A stretch of 64,000 nt of DNA from Persicaria tinctoria. Its lineage: Eukaryota; Streptophyta; Magnoliopsida; Caryophyllales; Polygonaceae. The DNA lies in contig JBANSL010000004.1 of NCBI GenBank assembly GCA_037127255.1, positions 24,931,967-24,995,966 of the forward strand, written 5' to 3'. Positions 1 to 12,654 of the stretch are shown piece by piece. Numbering within the stretch: position 1 is the stretch's first letter; every line of letters starts with the position of its first letter. Position numbers and translations under genes: made by a program. The notes under the pieces are model-generated. The model was not told the origin of the DNA. It worked only from the letters and a program-made list of their open reading frames with translations, and made no database searches.

Positions 1-1471
1 ATATTGTTGGGATTTTATAAATATTTTATAAAGATGTTAAAATAAAAGATGTTAGAAGTAGTATGTAATATTATTAGGGTTAAAATATAAGATGTTGTTT
101 GAGATTTAATATGTGATATTGTGGTGATTTATTATTGTGGTTAAATGTTAGATGTTTATGATGAAGATGTGCAATTATATGCTAAGTAAGATTTTGACAT
201 GATGGCATGCAAATTGGTTAAGTATGAAATGGGGATTATCCTAAGTTGGTGAATTGGAGAATTATATTGAGTATGCTTGTGAGATGTTGAGATGATAGAT
301 TACGAGATAAAGTTGATATTATGGAAATGATGATGTGACGGTTGTTATGTTAAGTTGTGAAGTTATATGTGTGATAATTCTATGCTTTGTGTGCCTTAGA
401 GATAGACTCATACATGTACTTATACTTGTTAGGTGATCATTTGTGACGTGTTGGATTCATATTGCCTGGTTGATTGCCTTTCGCTGTTCTGCGATACCAG
501 GTAAGTCTCTTCGGAGCTTACTCAGATTGAATAGAGTGATTCCCTGCTATAGGTGCATGATATACTAGGTGTTGCATTCATGATCAGCATGCCATGTAGT
601 ACCATGCTAGGTTGCATTGATCGTTGAGCATCCTATTTCTTTATGCGTATGTAAACAGAACGGCCGTTATCTGTGAAGTAACTAGAGTCATTGCTAGGGT
701 CATAGGGTAGCCCAGCTTCATCGGGTACCCTGAGTCAATCGAGTCATGCACTTCCTTTTATTATATGCCTGCGGGCTTTATTGTGGAGCGGGTTAGGCAT
801 GCGTGCCGCCCAATTATGAATGAATGCATTCACGAGCTGGCCAGTCTCCACCTATCGGAAGGGGTGGAGGTAGGAGAGGGATATACCACTTGGTATTCTA
901 TGCTAAGGCCTTATTATTATTATGCACTTGATCTTAGGAGCATGTTAGTGTGTTACTATTCCGCCATGCATCTAGAAGAATCTTTATTAGGAATAGCGTA
1001 TATGTGTGCTTATGGTTGGGATGCAGAGAAGTGGGCATCGATCTGATCCCGCCCCATATCAATTTTTTTAGGTATTATCTATGTTCATCCTATCGGTGCT
1101 GTTTGCCTAATTACGCGGGTCATTTTGTCGGCGGAGAGTGAGCGCTGGAGTGTAGACTTCACTAGACTCTGATTATATTTTGGGATTTATACTCTTGACT
1201 CCGTTTTGACCCGGCTCTGCCGTGACACACTTTTGTATTATACTTGTTTCCGCTAGTTGCACTATTTCCGATTTCCACGCTTAGATTTACGACAGGTACA
1301 GGGGACTTCCCCGGGGATTCCAACGATCCCTTCGATTTTGGGTATGAAATCCCCCTTTGAAAACGTTAAAGTAAGTTTGAAACCTTCAACATGTACTCGG
1401 GGCGCAAGGTCCTTACGAGGGGTTTTATCCCTCGAAACGTAACCTGGGAATCATAATCCTGGGCCGTTACA
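1..1471 (+). mobile_element. 3' part of an LTR, relative of the LTRs at 4289 and 10926
   Basis: From about position 498 the sequence aligns with the second half of the 4289-6012 LTR. Shared parts are the AACGGCCGTTATCTGTGA block near 659, the CCTCGAAACGTAAC tail and the terminal CCGTTACA ending at 1471. Positions 1-497 do not match that LTR, so this is a different subfamily or a longer element whose start lies left of the window. No protein-coding signal is seen. Confidence 0.75.
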
Positions 1472-1984
1472 TATTTCAACCGTTGTGAATAACATATTTT
1501 TAAAGTTGAATGAACTAATGACAACGGTTAAACTAGCCGTTGTCTATCCCTGTTTTTTTGCATATTGTTAATTTTAGCATATTTACACACAATAGTGCAA
1601 GTACCTGTAATAGATCCGCTCCAAATTATCTTTGCAAAATACCACAAGACAATGACATTAATTACTACTAGTATCTAATATCAATCACAAAACAACTAAC
1701 ATTTGTCATAGTCGTGGGAAAAAATAAGTACATATATCTCTAAGGAAATCTAGCTATAATAAAGAGTATATATATATATAAATGATTTAAACTCATGTGC
1801 ATACTCCATATATCGAACTTATATGTTGATAATGTTTGGCGATTTCCCTCGATCAATTACCTGCATCGATATCACGATGTAAAAGTATATTTACAAGTCA
1901 ATTTTAAGTCATTGAACATACATATATAACTAGCTAGTGTGATAAACACAAAAAAGTAGATGTAAATATACAATTATAATTACC

Positions 1985-4283
1985 AGACAAGATGTTTTTC
2001 AACAAACTCAAGCCACTCTCTCTTACTTCATCAATTTGAAATGTCGTGTAAGGAGAATCCAAACGGGTGAAATGCTGCATAAGTTAAAAAGTATGTTTAT
2101 TTATAGTGGATATGTAAGATATCTAGCTAGCTACTTCATGTATAATGATATTTTACCATAAATTGAACACATACCTCAATAGGGACTAAAACTGCTCTTT
2201 GATCGATAATCTCCCGCATATTCCTCAATACATAATAACCGCACTCTATATTATTTGGCTGACGAGGACCCTTGCAATACCAATATACAAATGTATTATT
2301 AAGTAACGATGCATTCTGCATTTTTTCTACATAAATAATATAACAATTTTTAAAAACTAACCTTTACTACCACCCAACGTGTGTTCTTCTTAGATTTATT
2401 TTTCTTTGTCTCAGTAAAATACATAGTCATGGGCCAAAATATCATTAAAAATTAGCAAATATGATGAAAATGTCAAAATTGTCAACGATGTATGCTTACA
2501 AATGAAAATAAAAGTTATTATCGATTGTCAGAAATGAAGTTACTTACATTTCAATGACTTCTTTAAACTCCATTCTCACACATCCAAGCAATTAATCAAG
2601 CCAATATACGGTATCATCTCGAGGGTTTATGGCAGCTAACATCCAATGTGCACTATAAATATAACAGATGACATGTAAATATTAATACGAAAAATGAAAA
2701 CGAATAAAAAATAATAAGGACAAATTGCATGAAATAGCACGAACTTTAGACATAGTTGCACTCAGTGGCACGAACTTAAAAAAATACAAAAATAATCACC
2801 AACTTTGGGGTTTAGTTGGGTCGGTGACACGTACCTCATATCTCACTAATGTGGACTAGTGGCTTACATGAGATTTTTTTTAATTAAAAAAGCATATAGC
2901 GAGATATGGATTAGTGAGAATATTTATATGATTTTTAAAAAAAAAACTAAAAGACATAAAAGATGTGTCCAGTTTATGAAACTAGCTAGGTTCCATTTTT
3001 ATTTTTTATTTCATGTAATTCCAAATCAAAGATAATTGTGACAAATATAACATTTGCAAATTAAAATTTGGTACTAGTTATTTTAATTTGCAAATGTTAT
3101 ATTTTTCACAATTATCTCTGATTTGGAATTACATGAAATAAAAAATAAAAATGGAACCTAGCTAGTTTCATAATTTGGACACATCTTTTATGTCTTATAA
3201 TTTTTTTAAAAAAAAATCCATGAAAACATTCTCACTAATTCATATCTCGTTATATGCCTTTTTAATTATAAAAAATTCATGTAAGCACCTCCACTAGTCC
3301 ACTTAGCAAGATATGGGGTATGTGCCACTGACCGCAACTAAACCCCAAAGTTGGTGATTATTTTTGTATTTTTTGAAGATTGTGCCACTAAGTGCAACCA
3401 CCCCTAAAGTTCGTGTTATTTTATGCAATTTGCCCAAATAATAATGATATTTAACTTACTCATTATAATAAGGTGTCAAAAACAATTTGAAATGACGGCT
3501 CTCTTCTCCAATCATGGAATTACAAATATAGCGAGCTCTCTCTTCTTTTTTCAAGCCGGAATCCGCAACTATCCTTTGTGGGCATAAAAATTCAAACAAG
3601 GGTAGATTCTTTAGACATTTGTTTTCCAAAAGATACATATGGAATAAAAAATGAATCATTTTGCATCAATAAATACATTTAGCTGAGGCATTATATCTTT
3701 ACTAAAAGTTACTTCATATATATTGAAACATGGTGTCCATCGATCATCTCCTTATCAAGCCATCTTTCTATATCTCTTCTCCAAACTAAGATAGAGTGAA
3801 AATGGCCTACAACAGTTTTAGGCATTGCAATGGAAGCTACAACATTATTAGAATCCATCCCTGGAACGAGTATTTTCATTTTTTTTGATGGATTTAAATG
3901 ATGGTTGTTTTAGCTGTCCCTCAGTAGCAGCTACTCCCCGTATGATTTGCTTGGACAAATTCACTTCAGAGGACTTTCGCTTATTCGGAGGTCTTCATGC
4001 CTTAAATGCAAATAAATAATTATGATTTATATGTTTATCAAATGTGAAAATGAACTAATTATAAAAATTAAATAAGTCTATAAATGAGGTGTGTATTACC
4101 TTAAAAGGGAGAATGAGGTGTTTTGGCCATGCAATGGGAATGCCTATAGCTAGTCTCACATTTGGTACCTCATCCATAGGGAACGACAATGGTGAATCTG
4201 GATCTACAGGAGAATCTATATTAACTTTCATGCAAAAAGCTGGAAGAGGTCGACAATGGAGACTTATTTCCATGGTTGAGGAA
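1985..4283 (-). pseudogene. CACTA ORF2, C-terminal half (DUF8039 plus C48/Ulp1 peptidase)
   Basis: Minus-strand exons in order: about 4283-4100 (LHCRPLP...VNIDSP...GIPIAWPKHLIL, the DUF8039 pattern), about 3999-3714, 3659-3456 (FEFLCPQRI...FKLFLTPYYNE), 2652-2575 (HWMLAAINP...YWLD, the catalytic His and Asp), 2321-2180 (QPNNIECGYYVLRNM, the catalytic Cys) and a C-terminal piece near 2045-1985. The same exons occur in the same order at 51793-53426. Breaks are a stop directly after YWLD, a frameshift at an A-run near 3880, and disruption of the last exon. In autonomous elements this peptidase would cleave SUMO-like linkages, but its role in CACTA transposition is unknown. This copy is dead. Confidence 0.8.
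2718..3435. mobile_element. Foldback MITE, Mutator-like
   Basis: The two halves are near-complete inverted repeats centred at about 3070. The left end GGACAAATTGCAT mirrors the right end ATGCAATTTGCCC. The element is flanked by a perfect 9-bp direct repeat AAATAATAA (2709-2717 and 3436-3444). A 9-bp duplication with long inverted arms is typical of MULE-derived MITEs. It has no coding capacity and lies in an intron of the CACTA pseudogene. Confidence 0.88.
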
Positions 4284-4288
4284 GAAGG

Positions 4289-6012
4289 TGTAAAGACTCA
4301 GATTTTCAAATCCTAATATTTTCCGTAAAAAGAGAATTAAAAAGGAAATTTAATCGGTTTTAAAACTCGTTTAGCGGTTTCCGACCGGAATATAAAATTT
4401 GACGAACAATTTCCGTCCTTTGACATCGAAAATTCAAAATAATTATCAGATGACGATATCCTTGGCGATTTTAAAAATCTAATCGATCGAGAAAGCGAGA
4501 TTCGGGAAAACTAACATTCGATGACTAATTACGAGATTCAAAATTCACATATTCGAGATTTATTTTCGGGTATAATTTTTTTACTCTTAACCATTTCAAC
4601 ACTCAAACCTCCCACCTAATCTCTCCCGACCTTACCCTGCAGCTCAACCCATTCCTCCCCTCTCCCTATAATTCTAGCTGGAAGGACCAATCTCCTCACA
4701 CACAAGCCCCTTCCCTCCCACACTCATCCATCATTCTACGCATCAACATCACCCACCGTCACCTCTCGCTCCCTCCGATCATGAACACCACCGATTCTTC
4801 TTCCTCATCGTCCCTCCTTGCTTCTTGAACGGTAGGTGCAGAAGCTTCAGCCCCACCTCCCTTAACACCTCCAGCAGCACCGAAGCCACCCAGGAGCCAC
4901 CTACCATCACCGACGAGCCCCCGAGGCGCCTCGTTCCCTGTTTGATCACGAACCGAACTTCGGTGAGTCATTCTCCTACATTTTCGATTGTGACTACTAT
5001 GTGCTGGATTCTTCTATTTGCCAATCTGCTAGCCATGTAAGTACCTCTGGGGCTTACTCAGTAACCAGTACCTCCTGCCTGATGTGTCATATAGTATGTA
5101 GGTGTTGCATATGCATAAGAGCATGTCATGTAGTATCATGCTTAGGAATTGCATTTACGAATGAGCATCCTTATTCTGTATGCGTTTGAATACAGAACGG
5201 CCGTTATCTGTGAGTCCTAGAGTCCTTGCTAGGGTCATAGGGCAGCCCAGCCTCATCGGGTGTTGTCCTCCTCGAGTCATTTATATATATCACGAGATAC
5301 AAGATGGGCATGAGATATGATATGATGATGAGATATGATATGATGATGAGATTTGATATGATTATAGCATCGAACTGGCCAGTCTCCACCCTATCTGTAA
5401 GGGGGGTGGTGGTAGAAGAGGGATATACCACTTGGTATTCTTTGTTAAGGCCTTACTTAATATTATGCACATATGAATTAGGAACATGATGGTGTGGTAA
5501 TATTCCAGTAATGCATGAAGGCATCCTTTATTCTAGGTATAGGCGTATTATATGTCCTCAGCGCGGTCAGAGGACCCGCGGGCGGACTCTTGGCCTGACT
5601 TGGTGGTATAGTTTCAGGTACCCGATACACTACTTGATTTTGTGCTGTTATGACGGGGTCTATTCATATGGCGGAGAGTGAGCGTTGAAATTTGACTTCA
5701 CCAGATTCATGCTTTTGGGATTCTCCCTACTTATACTCTGTTTTGACCCGGCTCTGCCGTGGCACTGGTTGTATCATTTTCAGAACTTATGCCCTTTGCA
5801 TGATAAAGGATTTCTCGCGTTGTAGACTTAGGACAGGTACAGGGGTTTACCCCGGGGTCTCCAACGGACCTTACAGATTTGGGTGCGAAATCCCGCTTTA
5901 AACTACAACCCTTCGGTTTCAAACCTTCAACCTGTACTCGGAGCGCAAGATCCTAACGAGGGGTTTTATCCCTCGAAACGTAACTCGGGAATCATAATCC
6001 CGGGCCGTTACA
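4289..6012 (+). repeat. 5' LTR of the LARD-like element
   Basis: Begins TGTAAAGACTC and ends CCGTTACA. Three 18-bp units (GAGATATGATATGATGAT type) lie at 5312-5365. The last 32 bases (5980-6011) form an inverted repeat GTAAC..CGGGA..TCCCG..GTTAC. Short open frames here are not genes. Confidence 0.93.
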
Positions 6013-6016
6013 AAGG

Positions 6017-6028
6017 TGGTATCAGAGC
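6017..6028 (+). other. Primer-binding site (tRNA-iMet type)
   Basis: TGGTATCAGAGC starts 4 nt after the LTR and matches the canonical plant initiator-methionine tRNA primer site of LTR retrotransposons. Confidence 0.9.
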
Positions 6029-9000
6029 TGAGGTTTCGCAATCCGAGTACAATAGGTTGAAGAAGTTTTGAAAATCGCCCAACATTTTCAAATGGTTTTG
6101 GAAAATGTTTTATAAAGGGCAAAATGAATTTAATTGGACTTAAAACCTAAAATGAATAAAGGGGAAATAATCTCGTGGGTAGAGATCCAAGCGGTAGACT
6201 TCCCTTATGGATGTAGAATTCGGGGAACGGTAGGCAAAATACTAGCTTTTATTTACAGATGGGCCTATAAGACTCCAAGAAACACCACGGAGGTTGGAGT
6301 GTTGAGTGAGGAGGCCGTGAGGTTTTGCCCCTCCGGTCAGTCGTCCCTCAAAGGACGGCATAGATCGTCTCTATGCTTATGTTTATATATGTACATATAT
6401 GCAATTGGACCCGAGGGCGATCCTCCTCGAAGAGGATCATTTTAATCTTGTTGATTGCTTTCGTGTTGAGAGCTATTGTGCGTAGGATAGCGAACTAATC
6501 GATATGCCTTGACTTGAATCATGTGTTGAATAACCGTGCAAACGGGATAGTGGGAGAAAACCTTGTTCTTATGTAATCGGAATTCCTGTTTTGTCGAAAT
6601 AGCTCTTTCATAATTCAAACCCCCTGATGGTTCTGACTCTGTCATCCGCCCAACCAAAACATCTAGGCATGTTAGCAAGGGTCGAGAAGCATCCTCTCCC
6701 CTGTTTAGAGTCTTGTTTCGTATCCCACCATCGATGCTTCTATCGAGTCTCGTACCTGTGATTGGGGTCTTTCACGGGGAATTTGGGTCGGTCAACTAAA
6801 TACCTTCGGAAATCGTGTCAGGTGTGAGGGTTACCTGAGTATGTTAGTAGGAGTGAGGATTTAAATCGTTTCGAGATAGAAGTGAGTTGTCTTATGGAGT
6901 CATCCCTTTCGATCATCGTAATGGCCAACCATGTCTTCTTGTCACAAGAGTCTAAACACGAGTTCTACCCTCATCTATCAGAAACAGCGTGAATGTCCTT
7001 GTGTCCTACCTAGCAAGTCATACTAGCGTCCCACGGGTAAACGGGGTGGTGAGTCGGTGATTGCCCTTAGAGAATTCTGTCAAGTTATAATGATAGTCTC
7101 CTTGTGATTTCATGAAATTGTATATTGGTATAATTCAGCATGAATTGCCTGGTACCTTGCATGGTTGCATTTATGAGTAGATGTATGTGTCGTATGTATT
7201 GAATCCCCATGATTACCATCTCCCTATGAACTAGGTTCATGATAGTGTGCTCAACTCTCGTTGTATGTTAAAACGTGAATTGGATGACTTAGCATGCCAG
7301 ATGAACCTCATTGGACCTCATGACTGTGTACATGTTTAATAAGTATTGCTAGTATCATGTAGGATATATGCCTCCCGGTTATAAGCCCTCATATGATATC
7401 CTGTGATGGTTGCTAGATCTTGCATAACTTATGTCATATATGTTCTTAGTCTGTCAAGCATGATTGGTGAATGAAATGATAGGTTGGTAGCATGTTCTGC
7501 GCACATATATAAAGATGATTATATGACCATGTTAGGAATGCATAAATCGATATTCCTTGAGATAGGTGCATGCTAGTGTAGAATAATGTGATTGAGATTC
7601 GTCGTGATTGCTATGTGTTGCTTGCCATAATCATAATCTCATAAAATACCCTGAATGCCTCGTTGTAACTCTCGGGTTGGGATCTTTTCTCTTGTCTCTG
7701 GTCTCATTGTCCTTAGTCCTGGTCTGTGTCTGGATCCGTAAGGAGGTCGTGTTGTCTGTTCTTGTCCCTCCTCTATCTCTGTAACTTCTAACCCCTTGTG
7801 ATCCCTTTGATGAATGTCGTGGTGGGCCCATAACCCACAAACTCCAGGACCGACGACCAAGTGGCACCATAGGAGCGCAACGGAAGTGTGATGGGTCCAT
7901 GACCCATAGACCACAGGAATGGCATCGCCAAAAGTATACGAAGGACGAACACATTTAAATGATGGTAGCCGCGTACGTGATTCTCTTAGATGACTCAAGG
8001 AAGGACATTCTTAATTCAAATCGTGGATTCTTCTATACTAATCGGAATTGATGTTTTGTGATAGGCCTAGAACTGACATAATTGAATGTATGATGACGGA
8101 TGTTCTGAACTGGTGGCAACTAATTGTCTAACTAACTTGTTTCTATGATGGTGTGCCTCGATGCTTGATGTACTGATTTCCTGGTAAATAGATTATGGGT
8201 TATATATATGGTAGTGCTTTCTTCTTGAGCTTGAGTCGTGGGATTCTTCGGTGAGACGGGTCGAAAAGTGGCAGGTGGGTTAAGGTCTTCGGATTGGGTC
8301 TTTGGTTGTGTGAGATGGGGGTGCAAGAATGATGCGTTAGTTTGAGTAGAGCCGAGTGAGTTGGGATGTGTCGAAGATAGTGGTCTGTGAGTATAGATGA
8401 GCTTCCAGGTAAGTCTTAGGTGAGCAGTGGGGCTAGTATGGCGAGATTTTGAGGGGGGTGCCCTAGTGAGAAGTGGTAGTCTAGGCAGGTAGTGTATGCG
8501 GGTAGTATAAGAGAGTGGTTGGCTGAGGTCTAGACTAGTTTCATTAGAGTGATCTTGAGATTAGGTGGGGGTAGAGGTAGTTAGGATAGTTCTAAAGGTG
8601 GATGGGTAAGCTAGTAGTTGATCGGAGGATTCTTGAGGGGAGGTGTTGTGAGAGGGACTGGTATGATAAGGAAGGTGTCTAGATAGTCTATGAGCAGAAC
8701 GTGGGTGGTGTCAAGGATGATCGATTAAGGAATGTCTGAGGAATTGTAGAAATTGGGACTAGGTGATGTGTGCTGAGAGTGGGGGCGATTTCGGTAAGGG
8801 ATGAAGTTGATGAATTCCCTAGGAAAAGTAGTATGAGGTTGCTTGGGAAATTATCGATCGAGGATATCAGGGTTGTTCATGTGATGAGTATTTGGGGGTT
8901 GTTTAGATAGGATTGGTAAGGCTTGGGGAATTTATGAGTGAAGGATCTCTAGATGCGTTGTTGGAGGATTTTGGCATAGGGAATGAATCGGGATTTATGA

Positions 9001-10913
9001 GTGGAGGTCATTGTGGCTATTGAGGTAATTGAGGATGTGAGATGAATCTTCGAGGAAAGGGTGGTAGCTATGCAATGATGTAGTTTAGATTCCTAGTAAG
9101 ACGGCGGGCTTAAGGTTGAGATAGAGAGATTATGTGCATGGATTTGGGGACTAGGCAAAGCAGAAGGTATTGAGGACGCTAGAGAGATTTTTGAAGGTTG
9201 GTGAAGTTGCGATGCTTAGGAAATTCGGACGAGGATGTCATAGGAATTTGGCGAAAATGATGATCGGTACATAAGGGTGTAAGTGGTAGAGATTTCGAAG
9301 TTTAAGGAAACGCGATCTGAGGCAATTTGGGGAAACATGCAGAGTTGAGGGAACTAGTCTAGGTAGAGTATGCCGGGAAGAGGATCTAGAGTGGGTCGGC
9401 TTGTTTGTCATGGTGATTCATGGTTGGGAGTAGCACGAGATGGATTTCGGCGTTAGAGTTTGTCGAGAGTGTCATGCGTGAGACGATTAGTATGAGTGGG
9501 ATTCTTAGAGGTGGATGGTTAGTGAGAGTGGTTAGTGGTGTGGGGAGTACGATTAGGTTAGAAAGATGATTCGAGATGTCTCTTTGGGGGATGATGTTCA
9601 GGCGGAGTCTTGAGCGCATAGGAAGAGTAAGCGAGATTGTTAAGAAGCGTCTAGATCGATCGTGAGGGAGGTTAAGTTAGGGACTTGGGATCTCTCTGAG
9701 AAGGCGAAGATGGGACCGTTAGAGGACCCCAAGGAGGAGGGTGCGCTTGATAAGGAGTCTTGGTAGTTGGTTGAGTGGTTAAACTTGTCGGATCAGGAAA
9801 CCGTGTGATTGGGAACTCCGAGAAATAGTTTAGATGGTCGAGTGGAAGGTAAGACTTGAGATCGGGATGTTGAAATGGATTGGCCCTTAGATGGCTTGAT
9901 GGAATAGGAGATGGGATACCTAGTAGTGGTTTGGGTTGGTAGACTTTTGTTAATTTGATCTTAATGCAAGAGCTGATGGGTAGTGGTCGTGTCTTCTCAT
10001 GATTTATAGCTATAGGCAGGTTCTCTTGAGGATGTGGTCTACTGTACGCTTTACTTGGGGCTGATTGTGGTGAGAATTCTATGTTATAGACGATGTTGAT
10101 TTTATGGTGTATTGTCGTTGACAATAGTACGTGAACTATTAGTACTAACATATCCCCTGAACTCGATGGAATGCTAGTGTACGGAAGTACTTGTTTGTCT
10201 CTAATGTGATGACGCTTGGTAGTAGCATGAGTATGATGTGCATACCTGATTGATATGATGTGCTTATTTGTTTGATATGACGAGCTTATCTGATTGATAT
10301 GGGGTGTCACTTCTATGAGATGATGTGATAATTCCTACCATGGACGATACGATGCTAGATATATTATGGTATACGATTGTACTTGACGTGTTTATGTCAT
10401 TCTATTAAACGTGAGCTATGATTGCTATTATATATACGATCCATGATGATCTAAATCATGGAAGCTGGAGTATTGGAATTTGATTCTGACTTGGAACCTA
10501 GGAAGAGAATATGAGATAAGCCCTTAGAGGTGGATGGTAGAATGAACAGAGAAGTTGGAAATGATTTTGGCTAACGTCGAACTTGAAATTTTGAATGGTG
10601 TTCAGAAGAGACTGACTTGGATTTTAAGAAACTAATGTGACTCTAGTTTTCATTATAACGCCCCACGAAGTGGATACAAGTATTTGAGTTATGATATGGC
10701 CAAAGAGTCGGAGTAAGAATGTGGTAGGGGCCCATATTACATTCTTACTACGGTTTATTGGGGGTATTATGATCGCGACCACGATACTGTGAGGATCTCA
10801 TAGGGCACTTATGAGGTGTTCACGGGATCAATGACATAATCCTTGGACTCACCGATTTCAAACTTCATCCCTGTTTTCAAATGATTTCAGTCTCGGGGAC
10901 GAGACTTGTTTTT
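6029..10913 (+). other. Internal region of the LARD-like element, non-coding
   Basis: No recognisable protein on either strand. From about 8340 to 9700 the plus strand is strongly enriched in G over C (sampled lines give about 3-5 G per C). This alone produces long stop-poor frames on the minus strand, such as 9672-10310. No retroviral motif (CCHC knuckle, D-S/T-G protease, YxDD) was found. Confidence 0.75.
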
Positions 10914-10925
10914 AGAGGTGGATGA
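10914..10925 (+). other. Polypurine tract
   Basis: The purine-rich AGAGGTGGATGA directly precedes the 3' LTR. It follows a CTCGGGGACGAGAC block of the sort seen upstream of the purine tract in plant Gypsy elements. Confidence 0.65.
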
Positions 10926-12649
10926 TGTAAAGACTCAGATTTTCAAATCCTAATATTTTCCGTAAAAAGAGAATTAAAAAGGAAATTTAATCGGTTTTAA
11001 AACTCGTTTAGCGGTTTCCGACCGGAATATAAAATTTGACGAACAATTTCCGTCCTTTGACATCGAAAATTCAAAATAATTATCGGATGACGATATCCTT
11101 GGCGATTGTAAAAATCTAATCGATCGAGAAAGCGAGATTCGGGAAAACTAACATTCGATGACTAATTACGAGATTCAAAATTCACATATTCGAGATTTAT
11201 TTTCGGGTATAATTTTTTTACTCTTAACCATTTCAACACTCAAACCTCCCACCTAATCTCTCCCGACCTTACCCTGCAACTCAACCCATTCCTCCCCTCT
11301 CCCTATAATTCTAGCTGGAAGGACCAATCTCCTCACACACAAGCCCCTTCCCTCCCACACTCATCCATCATTCTGCGCATCAACATCACCCACCGTCACC
11401 TCTCGCTCCCTCCGATCATGAACACCACCGATTCTTCTTCCTCATCGTCCCTCCTTGCTTCTTGAACGGTAGCTGCAGAAGCTTCAGCCCCACCTCCCTT
11501 AACACCTCCAGCAGCACCGAAGCCACCCAGGAGCCACCTACCATCACCGACGAGCCCCCGAGGCGCCTCGTTCCCTGTTTGATCACGAACCGAACTTCGG
11601 TGAGTCATTCTCCTACGTTTTCGATTGTGACTACTATGTGCTGGATTCTTCTATTTGCCAATCTGCTAGCCAGGTAAGTACCTCCGGGGCTTACTCAGTA
11701 ACCAGTACCTCCTGCCTGATGTGTCATATAGTATGTAGGTGTTGCATATGCATAAGAGCATGTCATGTAGTATCATGCTTAGGAATTGCATTTACGAATG
11801 AGCATCCTTATTCTGTATGCGTTTGAATACAGAACGGCCGTTATCTGTGAGTCCTAGAGTCCTTGCTAGGGTCATAGGGCAGCCCAGCCTCATCGGGTGT
11901 TGTCCTCCTCGAGTCATTTATATATATCACGAGATACAAGATGGGCATGAGATATGATATGATGATGAGATATGATATGATGATGAGATTTGATATGATT
12001 ATAGCATCGAACTGGCCAGTCTCCACCCTATCTGTAAGGGGGGTGGTGGTAGAAGAGGGATATACCACTTGGTATTCTTTGTTAAGGCCTTACTTAATAT
12101 TATGCACATATGAATTAGGAACATGATAGTGTGGTAATATTCCAGTAATGCATGAAGGCATCCTTTATTCTAGGTATAGGCATATTATATGTCCTCAGCG
12201 CGGTCAGAGGACCCGCGGGCAGACTCTTGGCCTGACTTGGTGGTATAGTTTCAGGTACCCGATACACTACTTGATTTTGTGCTGTTATGATGGGGTCTAT
12301 TCATATGGCGGAGAGTGAGCATTGAAATTTGACTTCACCAGATTCATGCTTTTGGGATTCTCCCTACTTATACTCTGTTTTGACCCGGCTCTGCCGTGGC
12401 ACTGGTTGTATCATTTTCAGAACTTATGCCCTTTGCATGATAACGGATTTCTCGCGTTGTAGACTTAGGACAGGTACAGGGGTTTACCCCGGGGTCTCCA
12501 ACGGACCTTACAGATTTGGGTGCGAAATCCCGCTTTAAACTACAACCCTTCGGTTTCAAACCTTCAACCTGTACTCGGAGCGCAAGATCCTAACGAGGGG
12601 TTTTATCCCTCGAAACGTAACTCGGGAATCATAATCCCGGGCCGTTACA
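10926..12649 (+). repeat. 3' LTR of the LARD-like element
   Basis: Same length (1724 bp) and same ends as the 5' LTR, with about 14 scattered substitutions and no indels that I could see. It is followed by the GAAGG target duplication. Confidence 0.93.
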
Positions 12650-12654
12650 GAAGG

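Larger units (their letters stand above)
4289..12649 (+). mobile_element. Complete non-autonomous LTR retrotransposon (LARD-like), young
   Basis: Two 1724-bp direct LTRs (TG...CA) enclose 4913 bp. The 5-bp target duplication GAAGG is perfect (4284-4288 and 12650-12654). A tRNA-iMet primer site follows the left LTR and a purine tract precedes the right LTR. The internal region has no gag, protease, reverse transcriptase or integrase on either strand, so it must move with enzymes from another element. The LTR tail and primer site are like those of Gypsy elements, but the lineage is unproven. I counted about 14 substitutions between LTRs (roughly 0.8%), indicating recent insertion. It interrupts the DUF8039 exon of the CACTA gene. 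Confidence 0.93.

Noticed and set aside
4759..5040. Mirror-image frames repeated at 11396-11677
   Set aside because: Identical in both LTRs, overlapping on opposite strands, no domain: LTR sequence, not duplicated genes.
7631..7998. Two overlapping minus-strand frames of 107 and 119 codons
   Set aside because: Inside the non-coding LARD interior, overlapping in two frames and without motifs.
9672..10310. 212-codon minus-strand open frame
   Set aside because: Antisense to the G-rich, C-poor interior of the retrotransposon; composition alone removes stops, and the product has no domain and a repetitive Pro/Ser/His content.
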